Below are positions 5,320 to 5,475 of a DNA stretch of 5,475 nucleotides, in pieces. Made by a program: the position numbers and the translations under genes. The notes under the pieces were generated by a model. That model had not been told where the DNA came from. It ran no database searches and worked only from the letters and a program-made list of their open reading frames with translations. Location: assembly GCA_003243255.1 (NCBI GenBank), contig QFQM01000273.1, positions 1 through 5,475 on the forward strand, given 5' to 3'. The stretch comes from Flavobacterium psychrophilum (lineage in GTDB: Bacteria; Bacteroidota; Bacteroidia; Flavobacteriales; Flavobacteriaceae). The stretch's first letter is position 1. The number at the start of each line of letters is the position of its first letter.

Positions 5320-5475
5320 TTATTTATCCAAGATTCTATCCATAATATTTCTTAGTTCTTGTCTGGTTGATTCTATTTTAGCAAGCAACGTTTTTATCAA
5401 TGAGGGTGAAAAATCAACTGTGCGTGGATCGTTAGCTAACCACAGTTTAAGTAACCCACCAAGTCGACCAAGATC
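5320..5475 (-). CDS. traJ: TraJ-like relaxosome / oriT-binding protein, C-terminus only
   Basis: This open frame enters from the window edge (its first codon is GAT at 5475) and ends with TAA at 5322-5320; 51 residues are visible. They begin DLGRLGGLLKLWLANDPR and continue into a helix LIKTLLAKIESTRQELRNIM. The RLGGLLKLWL block followed by an amphipathic C-terminal helix is what I recall from the TraJ/NikA family, ribbon-helix-helix oriT-binding proteins that recruit a MOBP relaxase. The N-terminal DNA-binding part would lie outside the window. It points the same way as trbJ and ends 81 bp before it. Such proteins normally sit beside oriT and the relaxase gene traI, so those may lie just beyond 5475. 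Identity with TraJ is by pattern memory; another MobC-like protein is the main alternative. Confidence 0.62.
   Translation of the reverse strand, partial: DLGRLGGLLKLWLANDPRTVDFSPSLIKTLLAKIESTRQELRNIMDRILDK

Noticed and set aside
1..5475. CRISPR array, insertion sequence or transposase
   Set aside because: No spaced repeat series, no transposase frame and no paired terminal inverted repeats with target duplication were seen.

Overview
The window is one end of an integrative element inserted in a tRNA gene, joined to part of a P-type (RP4-like) conjugation module. The 49 bp at 165-213 (minus strand) are the 3' part of a tRNA-Thr with anticodon CGT. As far as I recall, they match the end of enterobacterial thrW base for base. 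That tRNA, the gene families and the moderate base composition suggest a gammaproteobacterium, most likely Enterobacterales. The species cannot be read from this sequence.

Layout from left to right: (1) 1-164 is either chromosomal flank or the other end of the element, with only one doubtful micro-ORF. (2) 165-213 is the tRNA-derived attachment site, followed by a short AT-rich leader with two TTGCCAC repeats. (3) A complete tyrosine recombinase (302-1375, +) is followed at once by a gene for an unrecognised seven-helix membrane protein (1386-2333) and a small VbhA-like antitoxin gene (2347-2547). These three genes read rightward and are closely spaced. (4) A hairpin at 2553-2573 separates them from convergent leftward genes. 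(5) The leftward set, in transcription order, is the C-terminus of a TraJ-like relaxosome protein (5475-5320, cut by the window edge), trbJ (5238-4444), a 57-aa trbK lipoprotein gene (4432-4259), trbL (4256-2862), an intergenic hairpin, and an unknown 70-aa gene (2792-2580).

The integrase would insert and excise the element at the tRNA gene. TrbJ (VirB5-like) and TrbL (VirB6-like) are mating-pair-formation parts, and TrbK is an entry-exclusion lipoprotein. TraJ upstream points to a MOBP-type mobilisation region just beyond the window. The order traJ-trbJ-trbK-trbL, with no trbI before trbJ and no trbF/G/I after trbL, differs from RP4 and Tn4371-type clusters. The element may therefore be a mobilisable one carrying only the exclusion-related part of the trb system; this is inference, because the rest of the element is out of view.

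Points most worth a second look: an orphan VbhA-like antitoxin whose key inhibitory Glu is Ser, a nearly identical C-terminal tail on TrbJ and TrbK, the stand-alone trbJ-K-L arrangement, and the unknown membrane protein joined to the integrase gene.
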